Notes: generated by a model not told the origin, from the sequence alone. DNA of 5,281 bases from Candidatus Sulfotelmatobacter sp. (GCA_030037575.1 JASHRB010000008.1:1-5281), one strand, 5' to 3'. Counted from the first letter of the stretch, positions 1-5,281 are shown. A program made the numbers and translations.

Positions 1-202
1 CGAGATCGTGCTGCAAGGTAGTTTTTAGCACGCCGATGACCTGACGGTCCATGTAGTTCTTCATCACACCGAGCAGAAGAACCGTGCAAATGATCCAGCG
101 GAAGCGGCCGACATTTTGGACCAATTGGGTCTTTGCGGCAGTTGGTGCGCTGGGCGCGGCGTTTGCGCCGGAATGCGACTTGGAGGTGGGCGGGGAACTC
201 AT
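1..202 (-). CDS. MFS transporter, anion:cation symporter (hexuronate/sugar-acid) type, N-terminal fragment
   Basis: Translating the minus strand from the ATG at 202 gives 67 codons open to the window edge. The first ~37 residues are a Ser/Pro/Ala-rich cytoplasmic tail. They are followed by GRFRWIICTVLLLGVMKNYM and then DRQVIGVLKTTLQHDL, which matches the first transmembrane helix and the N-Y-x-D-R-Q motif of the ACS family (ExuT/GudP-like hexuronate, glucarate and galactonate importers). Such proteins are inner-membrane proton symporters for sugar acids. About 85% of the protein lies beyond the left edge, so the substrate cannot be fixed. The gene starts 52 bp after the SDR stop in the same direction, which suggests co-transcription. 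A GGGTGG sits very close to the ATG, and a small GC hairpin (209-226: arms CCGGC/GCCGG, 8-nt loop) lies in the leader. The start is therefore only moderately sure; family and strand are firmer. Confidence 0.8.
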   Translation of the reverse strand, partial: MSSPPTSKSHSGANAAPSAPTAAKTQLVQNVGRFRWIICTVLLLGVMKNYMDRQVIGVLKTTLQHDL

Positions 203-254
203 AGCCACCCGGCCGCAGACCGCCGGTTGAAAAGCGAAAACCGACATTGCGCGT

Positions 255-1031
255 TCATTGGTTCACGCCGCTGGCGAGAAAGCCTCCGTCAACGGCCAGC
301 AGATGGCCGGTCACAAAACTCGCGGAATCGGAGGCGAGAAATATCGCCGCGCCGACCAATTCTTCCAGACGGCCAAAACGTCGGACCGGAGTGCGCATCA
401 GAAGCTCTTGGCCCCGCGGCGTGCCGTCCAGGAAAGCAGCGTTCAGATCGGTACGAAAAAGACCGGGCAGCAGGGCGTTCACACAAACGCGGTGGCGCGC
501 CCACTCTACGGCGAGCGATCGGGTCAGCGAGGCAACCGCTGCTTTGCTGGCGCCGTAGGCCGCCACCTCGAACATGCCCAAATGAGAAGTTAACGACGCG
601 ATATTGATGATTCTTCCATAGCGGCGCTCGATCATGTGCCGGCCAAACACCTGGCAGGCGCGCAAGGTCCCGGTCAGGTTGGTTTCGAGGATCGCGTTCC
701 ACTCGCCCTCATTCATGCCGAGGGTCGCCGTTCGCTTGCTGATGCCGGCGCAGTTAACCAGAACGTCGACCTTGCCAAATTCTGCGCAGGCTGCGTCGAG
801 AAGGCGGAGCAGACTTGATCGGTCGGTGACGTCGCAGGCGACGGCGAGCGAACGTTGGCCGGCTTTCCGAATGTCGCTGGCTACCGATTCCACCAGATCG
901 CGCCTCCGCCCGGAGGGAATCACATCGGCGCCGGCTGCCGCGAGCCCTTGGGCGAGGGTGAGGCCGATGCCCGACGTTCCCCCGATGACCACAGCCGATT
1001 TTGAAGTAAGATCAAGCCCCGCGTAGCCCAT
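255..1031 (-). CDS. SDR family oxidoreductase, gluconate 5-dehydrogenase-like
   Basis: This is a 258-residue classical short-chain dehydrogenase/reductase, a normal length for the family. Visible motifs in order: cofactor-binding GGTSGIG (17-23), SGRRR after beta-2 (40-44, basic residues that favour NADP(H)), CDVTD (66-70), NCAG (93-96), structural Asn118, catalytic Ser146, the YGASK box with Tyr159 and Lys163, PG (189-190), and the C-terminal SFVTGHLLAVDGG typical of 3-oxoacyl-ACP reductase and gluconate 5-dehydrogenase relatives. The likely reaction is NAD(P)-dependent alcohol/ketone interconversion in the cytosol. A sugar acid as substrate is inferred from the MFS gene that follows. The frame stays open 74 codons further upstream (to 1253), but that stretch has no SDR character and overlaps the preceding gene. 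The ATG at 1031 puts the Rossmann motif at the usual distance. The leader is A-rich with only a weak AAGG as Shine-Dalgarno. Family certain, substrate uncertain. Confidence 0.93.
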   Translation of the reverse strand: MGYAGLDLTSKSAVVIGGTSGIGLTLAQGLAAAGADVIPSGRRRDLVESVASDIRKAGQRSLAVACDVTDRSSLLRLLDAACAEFGKVDVLVNCAGISKRTATLGMNEGEWNAILETNLTGTLRACQVFGRHMIERRYGRIINIASLTSHLGMFEVAAYGASKAAVASLTRSLAVEWARHRVCVNALLPGLFRTDLNAAFLDGTPRGQELLMRTPVRRFGRLEELVGAAIFLASDSASFVTGHLLAVDGGFLASGVNQ

Positions 1032-1195
1032 AGTTTTTATTGTTTTTGCCTTGCCAGCCGGCCGTGCCGTAAAGTGCGCCAGGCCCTTGGCTGCTATCAT
1101 AATCGAGGCCGCCCGCAACCCTCGCAGACGATACAACTCGACTGGCGCGGTGGTTGAATGGATTCCGCTTGTCGCCCTCCGCGTCCCACGCAGCC

Positions 1196-1230
1196 CACGG
1201 CTCGCGTTCAACCATCGGAGACGAGCCGTG
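1196..1230. repeat. Perfect 9-bp inverted repeat downstream of the metal operon
   Basis: CACGGCTCG (1196-1204) and CGAGCCGTG (1222-1230) are exact reverse complements separated by 17 bases. Read on the minus strand, the structure begins 16 bp after the stop of the ferredoxin-domain gene, the usual place for a 3'-end hairpin. No T-tract follows, so it is not a textbook intrinsic terminator. It could be a 3' stabilising hairpin, a Rho-assisted end, or part of a dispersed repeat. The rest of the 1032-1246 gap shows nothing I can name. Confidence 0.45.
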
Positions 1231-1246
1231 AACTGACGGTGGTGCT

Positions 1247-1807
1247 CTACCAACGAAAGGGGCTCATCCTACATTCATGGAATTCGTGCGGCAAGGCCAA
1301 CATCTCACCCGCATCCCGACATCGGATAGCCCATTCAAGCAGACTCCGGTACTGATCGAACCGGACAATGTTGCCCAGCCACACCGTGCCCGATGAAGTG
1401 GTCAGCACGACCACGTTGGGCAGGTCACAAGGCCCCACACAACCGCTCCTGGTGAGCTGCACTCTTTTCAGCAGTCCGCTTCTTCGCCATTCACTCTTCA
1501 GCCCTTCCACCGGAACTTCAGGCAAGCCACGTTCGACATTGCCGCAACAGCAACCGCGGCAGATCGTGATCTGCCCAACCACAAGGCGCTTCGTTTTGAG
1601 CGGACAATCCCGGTCTTCGTTCACGGGGTGTGATCGGTCCCCCGCATCTGGAAACCGCTTCATCGAACAGGTCATACAAGTCGTCCATTTCAAACCGTCT
1701 GCCCGAGAAAAAAAGACCGCGGCGATCCACATCCCCACGATCGCCAGGGCGATCAAGACCGGCAAAGCCCGCCCCTTCCGACTCTGGATCACGTGGGCAA
1801 AGGGCAT
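1247..1807 (-). CDS. Membrane-anchored (2Fe-2S) thioredoxin-like ferredoxin domain protein
   Basis: The protein has 186 residues. Residues 14-33 are one hydrophobic segment (ALPVLIALAIVGMWIAAVFF) preceded by basic R10, K11 and R13. A short linker follows with a CMTC pair (Cys44, Cys47). A thioredoxin-like [2Fe-2S] ferredoxin domain spans about 75-165: ICRGCCCG (Cys83, 86, 87, 88), then VERGLPEVPVEGLKSEW, then SGCVGPCDLPNVV (Cys123-x3-Cys127), then TVWLGNI. The C-x3-C pair and the upstream Cys cluster are the expected cluster ligands. The partner is unknown; electron transfer or metal handling linked to the upstream ATPase is inference from context. It starts 36 bp after the ATPase stop, and GGAG (1819-1816) lies 8 nt before the ATG, which supports this start. 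Internal Met49 would give a soluble version but has no Shine-Dalgarno. Basic residues before the helix predict an extracytoplasmic ferredoxin domain, which is unusual for an Fe-S protein. Confidence 0.82.
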   Translation of the reverse strand: MPFAHVIQSRKGRALPVLIALAIVGMWIAAVFFSRADGLKWTTCMTCSMKRFPDAGDRSHPVNEDRDCPLKTKRLVVGQITICRGCCCGNVERGLPEVPVEGLKSEWRRSGLLKRVQLTRSGCVGPCDLPNVVVLTTSSGTVWLGNIVRFDQYRSLLEWAIRCRDAGEMLALPHEFHECRMSPFRW

Positions 1808-1843
1808 AACCGCAGCTCCAGCTTTGCTACCACTTCGCGGCGC

Positions 1844-3781
1844 TCATGGTCCGGCTTCACAACTCCTGGGCAACAATCTCGTGGAATTGAGGATGAATCC
1901 CAACTCTGAGGTCACATGAATGAAGGCGGCCAGGAGCGGATGGAGAAAACCGAAGGCCGCCATTCCCACTCCAACGCTGTCCACGACCAACGTGCCCACA
2001 AAGTTCTGCAGGATGATCCCCCGGCATCGGCGGGCAACTCGCAGAGTTTCTACCAGTTTCGAGAGATCGCTTCCGATCAAGATCACATCCGCGCTTTCCC
2101 GCGCAACATCAGTTCCCGCTCCCATAGCGATGCCCACGTTGGCCTCTACGAGGGCTGGAGCGTCATTGATTCCGTCGCCGACCATGGCAACACTACGCCC
2201 TTTGCTGCGCAGACCGCTCACCCACTCTGCTTTCTGCTCTGGCAGGAGTCCGCCCACCGCTTCGTCCACTCCCAAATCCCGGCCAACCGATGAAGTTGCA
2301 GCTTGCCTGTCTCCGCTCAACAGAACGGTCTTCAAACCCATCTGTCGCATTGCCACAACTGCATGCTTGGCTTCCGGCCGCAAAACGTCGGCTATTCGGA
2401 TGCTCCCCAGGACTTCCCCCGCGCGAGCCACATACACTTCCGACGCCCCGCCCGCAGCATCACTGTCTTTGGGCAAACCCCTGGTCAAGCCGTGCTCCAC
2501 GAACAGCGCCAGACTACCCACAAGGATCTCCTCGCCTTTATAACTCACCCGCACTCCTCGTCCGGGCGTGTACGAGAATTCGTCGGGCTCCGCCAGCGGA
2601 ATCGCAAGTTCCATGGCCCGTGCCACAACTGCCTTGGCCAGTGGATGTTCGGATTTGCGCTCCGCAATACTGGCAGCCGCCATGATCTGTTGCTCCCCGA
2701 AGCCATTGGCGGAAACGACTTGCCGAATCTGTGGAGTGCCGAAAGTCAGCGTCCCGGTCTTGTCTAAAAGCACCGTGTCCACGGCAGCCAGAGCCTCCAA
2801 GTACCGGCCGCCTTTGATGATGGCTCCCTGATGCGCCGCTCGTCCGATTGCTCCGAGGATTGCAAGAGGAGTTCCAGCCGCAATGCCGCACGCTCCGGCA
2901 ACGATCACGACTGAAATTGTTGACCGGATGTTGTGAGTAAGGATGAATGTCAGAATTGCTGCCCCGAGGGCAAAGTACACAAGGTAGCCCGCCAAGCGAT
3001 CAGCAATTTTCTGAATGGGAGCCCGCGACGGCTCCGCACGTTCCACCGCTTCCATGATTCTTCCGAACGTGGTCTCGCGCCCGAGTTTTTGAACGCCGAT
3101 TTCCAGAGCGCCCGACTGATTGATGGTTCCGGCATAAACAAGATCCCCAGTCGCTTTCTCAACCGGCATCGCTTCGCCGGTGATTGCCGCTTGTTCCACA
3201 AACGAGCAACCGCCAAGCACCGTACCGTCCACCGGGATGCGTCCGCCCGGTTTCACGATGACCGTGTCCCCAGGTTGAACCTGGTTGGAGGCTATTTCAA
3301 TCACCCGCTCATTCCGTCGGACTGCGACGGTTCTAGGCAGAAAATCGAGAAGACTCCGGATGGCTCGCCGGCCTCTACCAACGGTGAGCCCTTCCAATAC
3401 TTCAGCAGCAAGAACAAAGCCGGTGATGACCAGAGCGGTGAAGAACTCTCCAATCGCCAAAGCGGAGAGAAGAGCGATGGTCATCGAGAGCTCCATGGTC
3501 ATCTTTCGTTCGACGATGTTCTCGAGAGCCTGCTTGAAGATTGGATATCCGCCGATCAGCGTGGCCGCGATGCCGATTACACTGAGGTGCGGAAACGGCT
3601 CCCATAAACGCAAGCCAACGGCAGCGGCGGCTATTGCCACCAGGGCAATACGGACGAGTTCTGTCCACTCGGCACCGTGCCCCTGCACTTCCTGCTCAGC
3701 GCCAAGCTGAGACTCCTGGAGTGCCGGGGGAATCTCGGAGGGGCGGGCCGCAGACTTTTCGATCAAGGGCGAGGAATTCAT
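1844..3781 (-). CDS. P1B-type heavy-metal translocating ATPase with atypical GAC in place of CPC
   Basis: A complete 645-residue cation pump of the P1B ATPase family. It exports or moves a transition-metal ion across the inner membrane with ATP. There is no N-terminal HMA domain; residues 1-40 are polar. About eight membrane segments are visible: roughly 43-60, 66-86, 97-113, 114-130, 265-282, 288-312, 588-610 and 613-633. The catalytic set is intact: actuator TGE (201-203), phosphorylation motif DKTGTLT with Asp340, SEHPLAKAV with His379-Pro380, TPGRG (405-409), and the hinge GDGINDAP (535-542). In the sixth segment, where other family members have CPC, SPC or CPS, this protein reads GAC (296-298) followed by GIAAGTPLA, so the usual proline is absent. 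The last segment has HVTSELGFILN rather than the HEGST or DxG signatures of known metal classes. Metal specificity is therefore open; Ni/Co is suggested only by the upstream repressor. AGAGGG (3797-3792) lies 10 nt before the ATG. It sits 33 bp after the repressor gene. Confidence 0.95.
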   Translation of the reverse strand: MNSSPLIEKSAARPSEIPPALQESQLGAEQEVQGHGAEWTELVRIALVAIAAAAVGLRLWEPFPHLSVIGIAATLIGGYPIFKQALENIVERKMTMELSMTIALLSALAIGEFFTALVITGFVLAAEVLEGLTVGRGRRAIRSLLDFLPRTVAVRRNERVIEIASNQVQPGDTVIVKPGGRIPVDGTVLGGCSFVEQAAITGEAMPVEKATGDLVYAGTINQSGALEIGVQKLGRETTFGRIMEAVERAEPSRAPIQKIADRLAGYLVYFALGAAILTFILTHNIRSTISVVIVAGACGIAAGTPLAILGAIGRAAHQGAIIKGGRYLEALAAVDTVLLDKTGTLTFGTPQIRQVVSANGFGEQQIMAAASIAERKSEHPLAKAVVARAMELAIPLAEPDEFSYTPGRGVRVSYKGEEILVGSLALFVEHGLTRGLPKDSDAAGGASEVYVARAGEVLGSIRIADVLRPEAKHAVVAMRQMGLKTVLLSGDRQAATSSVGRDLGVDEAVGGLLPEQKAEWVSGLRSKGRSVAMVGDGINDAPALVEANVGIAMGAGTDVARESADVILIGSDLSKLVETLRVARRCRGIILQNFVGTLVVDSVGVGMAAFGFLHPLLAAFIHVTSELGFILNSTRLLPRSCEAGP

Positions 3782-3814
3782 AGAGCCATTTCCCTCTGGC
3801 GACTGTGAAGGCGG

Positions 3815-4093
3815 CTATTTCAAGTACGACTTGACCATGTCGATGACTTCCTCCGCCGCTACGGTCTGCTGTGAAGACGGTTTGTGTTTTCCCTCGAGAA
3901 CGTGACTTCGGATGTGTCCTTCCAGAAGCTCGGCCATCAAGCTGTTCATCGCTCCTCGGGCAGCGCTCATCACTTGCAGAACCTCGGAGCAATCGCGCTC
4001 TTCGTCCAGGACTCGCACCAGAGCTTCCACCTGCCCTCGGATGCGCTTGGCCCTGAGAAGCAGGCTCTGCTTTTCCTTGATTGTGTGGCTCAT
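3815..4093 (-). CDS. RcnR/CsoR/FrmR-family metal-sensing transcriptional repressor
   Basis: A complete 92-residue protein, the normal size for this all-helical DUF156 family of tetrameric DNA-binding repressors that release DNA when metal binds. It begins MSHTIKEKQ, runs through RAKRIRGQVEALVRVLDEERDC and RGAMNSLMAELLEGHIRSH, and ends VKSYLK, closely paralleling E. coli RcnR from memory. The four Ni/Co ligand positions of RcnR are all present: His3, Cys35, His60 and His64. Copper CsoR would need Cys at the last of these, and formaldehyde-sensing FrmR lacks His64, so a Ni(II)/Co(II)-type sensor is the best reading. It is the first gene of the minus-strand operon, 33 bp ahead of the ATPase, and the 19-bp operator-like palindrome begins 18 bp upstream of its ATG. 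Autoregulation together with the ATPase is likely. The Shine-Dalgarno is weak, and the mRNA may be nearly leaderless. Confidence 0.93.
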   Translation of the reverse strand: MSHTIKEKQSLLLRAKRIRGQVEALVRVLDEERDCSEVLQVMSAARGAMNSLMAELLEGHIRSHVLEGKHKPSSQQTVAAEEVIDMVKSYLK

Positions 4094-4107
4094 GATTGAT
4101 TATGTCC

Positions 4108-4136
4108 ACTATACCATACCTGGTACGGTAATGTTG
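4108..4136 (-). promoter_or_regulatory. Candidate promoter of the repressor-ATPase-ferredoxin operon
   Basis: On the minus strand TATAGT (4113-4108) is a good -10 hexamer. A 17-bp spacer (4130-4114) almost exactly overlays the operator palindrome, and CAACAT (4136-4131) would be a poor -35. Transcription would start near 4101, giving a leader of only about 7 nt. The fit of operator to spacer argues for repression by occlusion. The weak -35 keeps confidence low. Confidence 0.35.
4112..4130. promoter_or_regulatory. Putative CsoR/RcnR-family operator (19-bp imperfect palindrome)
   Basis: TACCATACCTGGTACGGTA is a near-perfect dyad: half-sites TACC-A-TACC and GGTA-C-GGTA around a central T, with one mismatched pair (positions 5 and 15). 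As I recall it, the Bacillus CsoR site has the same TACC...GGTATGGTA layout. It lies 18 bp upstream of the repressor gene and 82 bp upstream of the plus-strand His/Met-rich gene, so it could serve one or both directions. Function is inferred from symmetry, position and the adjacent regulator. Confidence 0.65.
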
Positions 4137-4212
4137 GGATTCGATGCGTGCGCGTGTGGGGACGTTAGGCTGAGTTTGCGTTTGTCTTGTGCCTTAAGGT
4201 AGAGTCTGAAAA

Positions 4213-4647
4213 ATGTCTCCCAAGACTTCGACTTCGATGGTTCTCCTTGCGGTTCTGCTCGCGGGGACCATTAGCCCTATGGGCGTTTGCGCGCTCATGT
4301 GTGAACGCCATTCGCGAGCGGGGGCTCGGCACGACTGCCATCACGCTTCGGAGCCAATGTCGGGAATGGCTCACGGTCACTCAGGCATGCATCATTCCGT
4401 CATTGCGGCCGCGACTCTCCTAATGGTGCACGCGCAATCGTGCCAGAGGGATTGTGCTCTGGCTGAGCTGCTCAACATTTCAAGAAAAGTTGTTCCGCAG
4501 TTGGCGGCAGTCCAGGCAGGTGCGGTAGTTCTCGACGCCCCCCCCCAATTTTTGGATCGCGATCTCGAAAGCGCATGGAGTTTAGACAGCGGCCCGCCAT
4601 CTTTTCCCTTTGCACACACGGCGTCTTACAGCATTCTGCGCATCTGA
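4213..4647 (+). CDS. Exported His/Met/Cys-rich small protein, putative copper-binding
   Basis: The protein has 144 residues and matches no named domain I recognise with certainty. Residues 1-27 form a signal-peptide-like segment (MSPKTSTS, then MVLLAVLLAGTISPMGVCA). The mature part opens with MCERH and a metal-ligand-rich stretch at 42-61 containing CHH, PMSGM, HGHSGMHH. A Cys pair follows in SCQRDC (77, 81), then a conserved-looking tail with RKVVPQ, AWSL and the C-terminal SYSILRI. The ligand mix (Met, His, Cys) fits periplasmic copper binding, and the next gene is a multicopper oxidase on the same strand. That role is inference. Codons 107-112 run through nine consecutive C (4538-4546); the frame after it still ends in the plausible tail, so I see no frameshift. 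The Shine-Dalgarno is weak (AAGG 13 nt before the ATG). Met9 is an alternative start that would leave only the hydrophobic core of the signal. Confidence 0.75.
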   Translation: MSPKTSTSMVLLAVLLAGTISPMGVCALMCERHSRAGARHDCHHASEPMSGMAHGHSGMHHSVIAAATLLMVHAQSCQRDCALAELLNISRKVVPQLAAVQAGAVVLDAPPQFLDRDLESAWSLDSGPPSFPFAHTASYSILRI

Positions 4648-4729
4648 GTCTTCCCCTCGTCTTCTAGCAGCTTGGGCACTGGCAGCGACTTAAGGTCGAT
4701 GGTTGGGCCATGCATCTAGCCTCGATCCA

Positions 4730-4759
4730 CCATCCCGCTGAGCTTCCGCGGGACGATGG
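4730..4759 (+). other. Stem-loop in the leader of the multicopper oxidase gene
   Basis: CCATCCCGC (4730-4738) can pair with GCGGG...ATGG (4748-4759) around a 9-nt loop, with a 3-nt bulge on the 3' side. It lies in the 141-bp gap between the two plus-strand genes, ending 16 nt before the Shine-Dalgarno of the oxidase. No T-tract follows, so termination is unlikely. It could insulate or modulate translation of the oxidase. The rest of the gap shows no recognisable gene. Confidence 0.35.
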
Positions 4760-4775
4760 GGTCCACCAACATTTG

Positions 4776-4781
4776 AAGAGG
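4776..4781 (+). promoter_or_regulatory. Ribosome binding site of the multicopper oxidase gene
   Basis: AAGAGG lies 7 nt before the ATG at 4789. It is one of the clearest Shine-Dalgarno sequences in the window and fixes that start, which also places the twin-arginine motif at residues 4-5. Confidence 0.7.
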
Positions 4782-4788
4782 AAGACCC

Positions 4789-5281
4789 ATGAAGAGCAGA
4801 CGTGATTTCTTTGCCAATACGCTCGGTCTCGGCGCGATTTTTGCGGCTGCGCCTCGCCTGTTTGCAGTTCCCCACGAAGGTCGAACTGCCAGGGACAGGA
4901 AACCCATGAGCCATGCCACCGAGCGCAGCAGCCGTCAGGTCGTTCCCGTCGAAACGCCCGATGTTCCGCAACTCCCCTGGCGCATGGACGGAGGCGTGAA
5001 GGAATTCCACTTGGTCGCCGAACCAGTGAAACAAGAGATTTTTCCTGGACGTGTGCTTGACCTCTGGGGTTACAACGGCAGCGCTCCAGGCCCAACGATT
5101 CAAGTGAATCAAGGCGATCGCGTTCGCATCATCGTCGAAAACCATCTTCCCGAAGCGACAGCAATGCACTGGCATGGATTTGAGGTGCCGGTCGAAATGG
5201 ACGGATCGCCGGGGAGCAGTCAAGACCCGATCCCACCGGGCGGACGCTTTGTCTATGAATTCATGCTTCACCAGGAGGGAA
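4789..5281 (+). CDS. Tat-exported multicopper oxidase, N-terminal fragment
   Basis: 164 codons are visible before the right edge. The N-terminus MKSRRDFFANTLGLGAIFAA with APRLFA is a twin-arginine signal (Arg4-Arg5-Asp-Phe-Phe) followed by a hydrophobic stretch, so the protein is exported folded with its cofactors. From about residue 72 the first cupredoxin domain begins: YNGSAPGPTIQVNQGDRVRI (95-114), then the copper-binding AMHWHGFEVP (125-134, HWHG at 127-130, part of the type 2/type 3 trinuclear site), then the MDGSPGSSQDPIPPGG segment of laccase/CopA-like enzymes. The remaining His-Cys-His motifs lie outside the window, so completeness cannot be judged. Such enzymes oxidise Cu(I) or phenolic or metal substrates in the periplasm. 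The preceding His/Met-rich gene suggests copper detoxification. The spacer at 30-66 is rich in charged residues and Pro. Family is certain, subtype open. Confidence 0.93.
   Translation, partial: MKSRRDFFANTLGLGAIFAAAPRLFAVPHEGRTARDRKPMSHATERSSRQVVPVETPDVPQLPWRMDGGVKEFHLVAEPVKQEIFPGRVLDLWGYNGSAPGPTIQVNQGDRVRIIVENHLPEATAMHWHGFEVPVEMDGSPGSSQDPIPPGGRFVYEFMLHQEG

Noticed and set aside
1012..1215. 67-codon minus-strand reading frame overlapping the SDR start
   Set aside because: No recognisable domain and no good ribosome binding site. It overlaps the real gene in another frame, so I treat it as chance or as part of an intergenic repeat.
1032..1253. 74-codon in-frame extension upstream of the SDR start
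   Set aside because: It adds Arg/Ala-rich sequence with no SDR resemblance and would overlap the end of the preceding gene. The Rossmann motif is correctly spaced from the ATG at 1031.
1368..2543. Long plus-strand reading frames opposite the ferredoxin and ATPase genes
   Set aside because: They have the low-complexity Ser/Pro/Thr/Arg composition typical of antisense frames, and the minus-strand proteins there carry complete catalytic motifs.
4192..4199. CCTTAAGG palindrome just upstream of the His/Met-rich gene as a possible operator
   Set aside because: An 8-bp palindrome is too short to distinguish from chance and shows no MerR/CueR-type spacing.
4131..4212. Plus-strand promoter for the His/Met-rich gene
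   Set aside because: TTGCGT, TTGTCT and TAAGGT hexamers are present, but none is at an acceptable spacing, so I could not support a specific promoter.
4690..5271. 193-codon minus-strand reading frame opposite the multicopper oxidase
   Set aside because: It is antisense to a clear Tat signal and HWHG copper motif and has no family resemblance, so it is a shadow frame.

Overview
The window comes from a bacterial chromosome or large plasmid of moderately high GC. The organism is probably a Gram-negative soil or environmental lineage. Acidobacteriota or Verrucomicrobiota is my best guess, from the look of the ferredoxin-domain protein, the sugar-acid SDR/MFS pair and the small His/Met-rich protein ahead of a Tat-exported multicopper oxidase. 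The sequence alone does not prove this. There are no tRNA or rRNA genes, insertion sequences or CRISPR repeats.

Layout. (1) 1-1031, minus strand: a short-chain dehydrogenase/reductase followed 52 bp downstream by the N-terminus of an MFS transporter that runs off the left edge. Together they look like a small sugar-acid (hexuronate/gluconate type) uptake and oxidation operon. (2) 1032-1246: an intergenic stretch with a perfect 9-bp inverted repeat just after the next operon. (3) 1247-4093, minus strand: a compact three-gene metal operon, transcribed in the order RcnR/CsoR-family metal-sensing repressor, P1B-type heavy-metal ATPase, membrane-anchored thioredoxin-like [2Fe-2S] ferredoxin protein. 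The gaps are 33 and 36 bp. (4) 4094-4212: a divergent promoter region with a 19-bp near-palindrome that resembles CsoR-family operators. (5) 4213-5281, plus strand: a small exported His/Met/Cys-rich protein, a 141-bp gap with a stem-loop and a strong Shine-Dalgarno, then the start of a Tat-exported multicopper oxidase that runs off the right edge.

How the genes fit together. Regions 3-5 form a divergently arranged metal-homeostasis island. The repressor carries the full RcnR-type Ni/Co ligand set (His3, Cys35, His60, His64), not the Cys-His-Cys set of copper CsoR. The ATPase it should control lacks the CPC/SPC motif of characterised P1B pumps and has Gly-Ala-Cys there. The plus-strand genes look like copper handling (a multicopper oxidase and a Met/His-rich periplasmic protein). 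The most noteworthy feature is the pairing of this atypical ATPase with a membrane-anchored Fe-S protein under an RcnR-like sensor. The cargo metal cannot be assigned from sequence alone.
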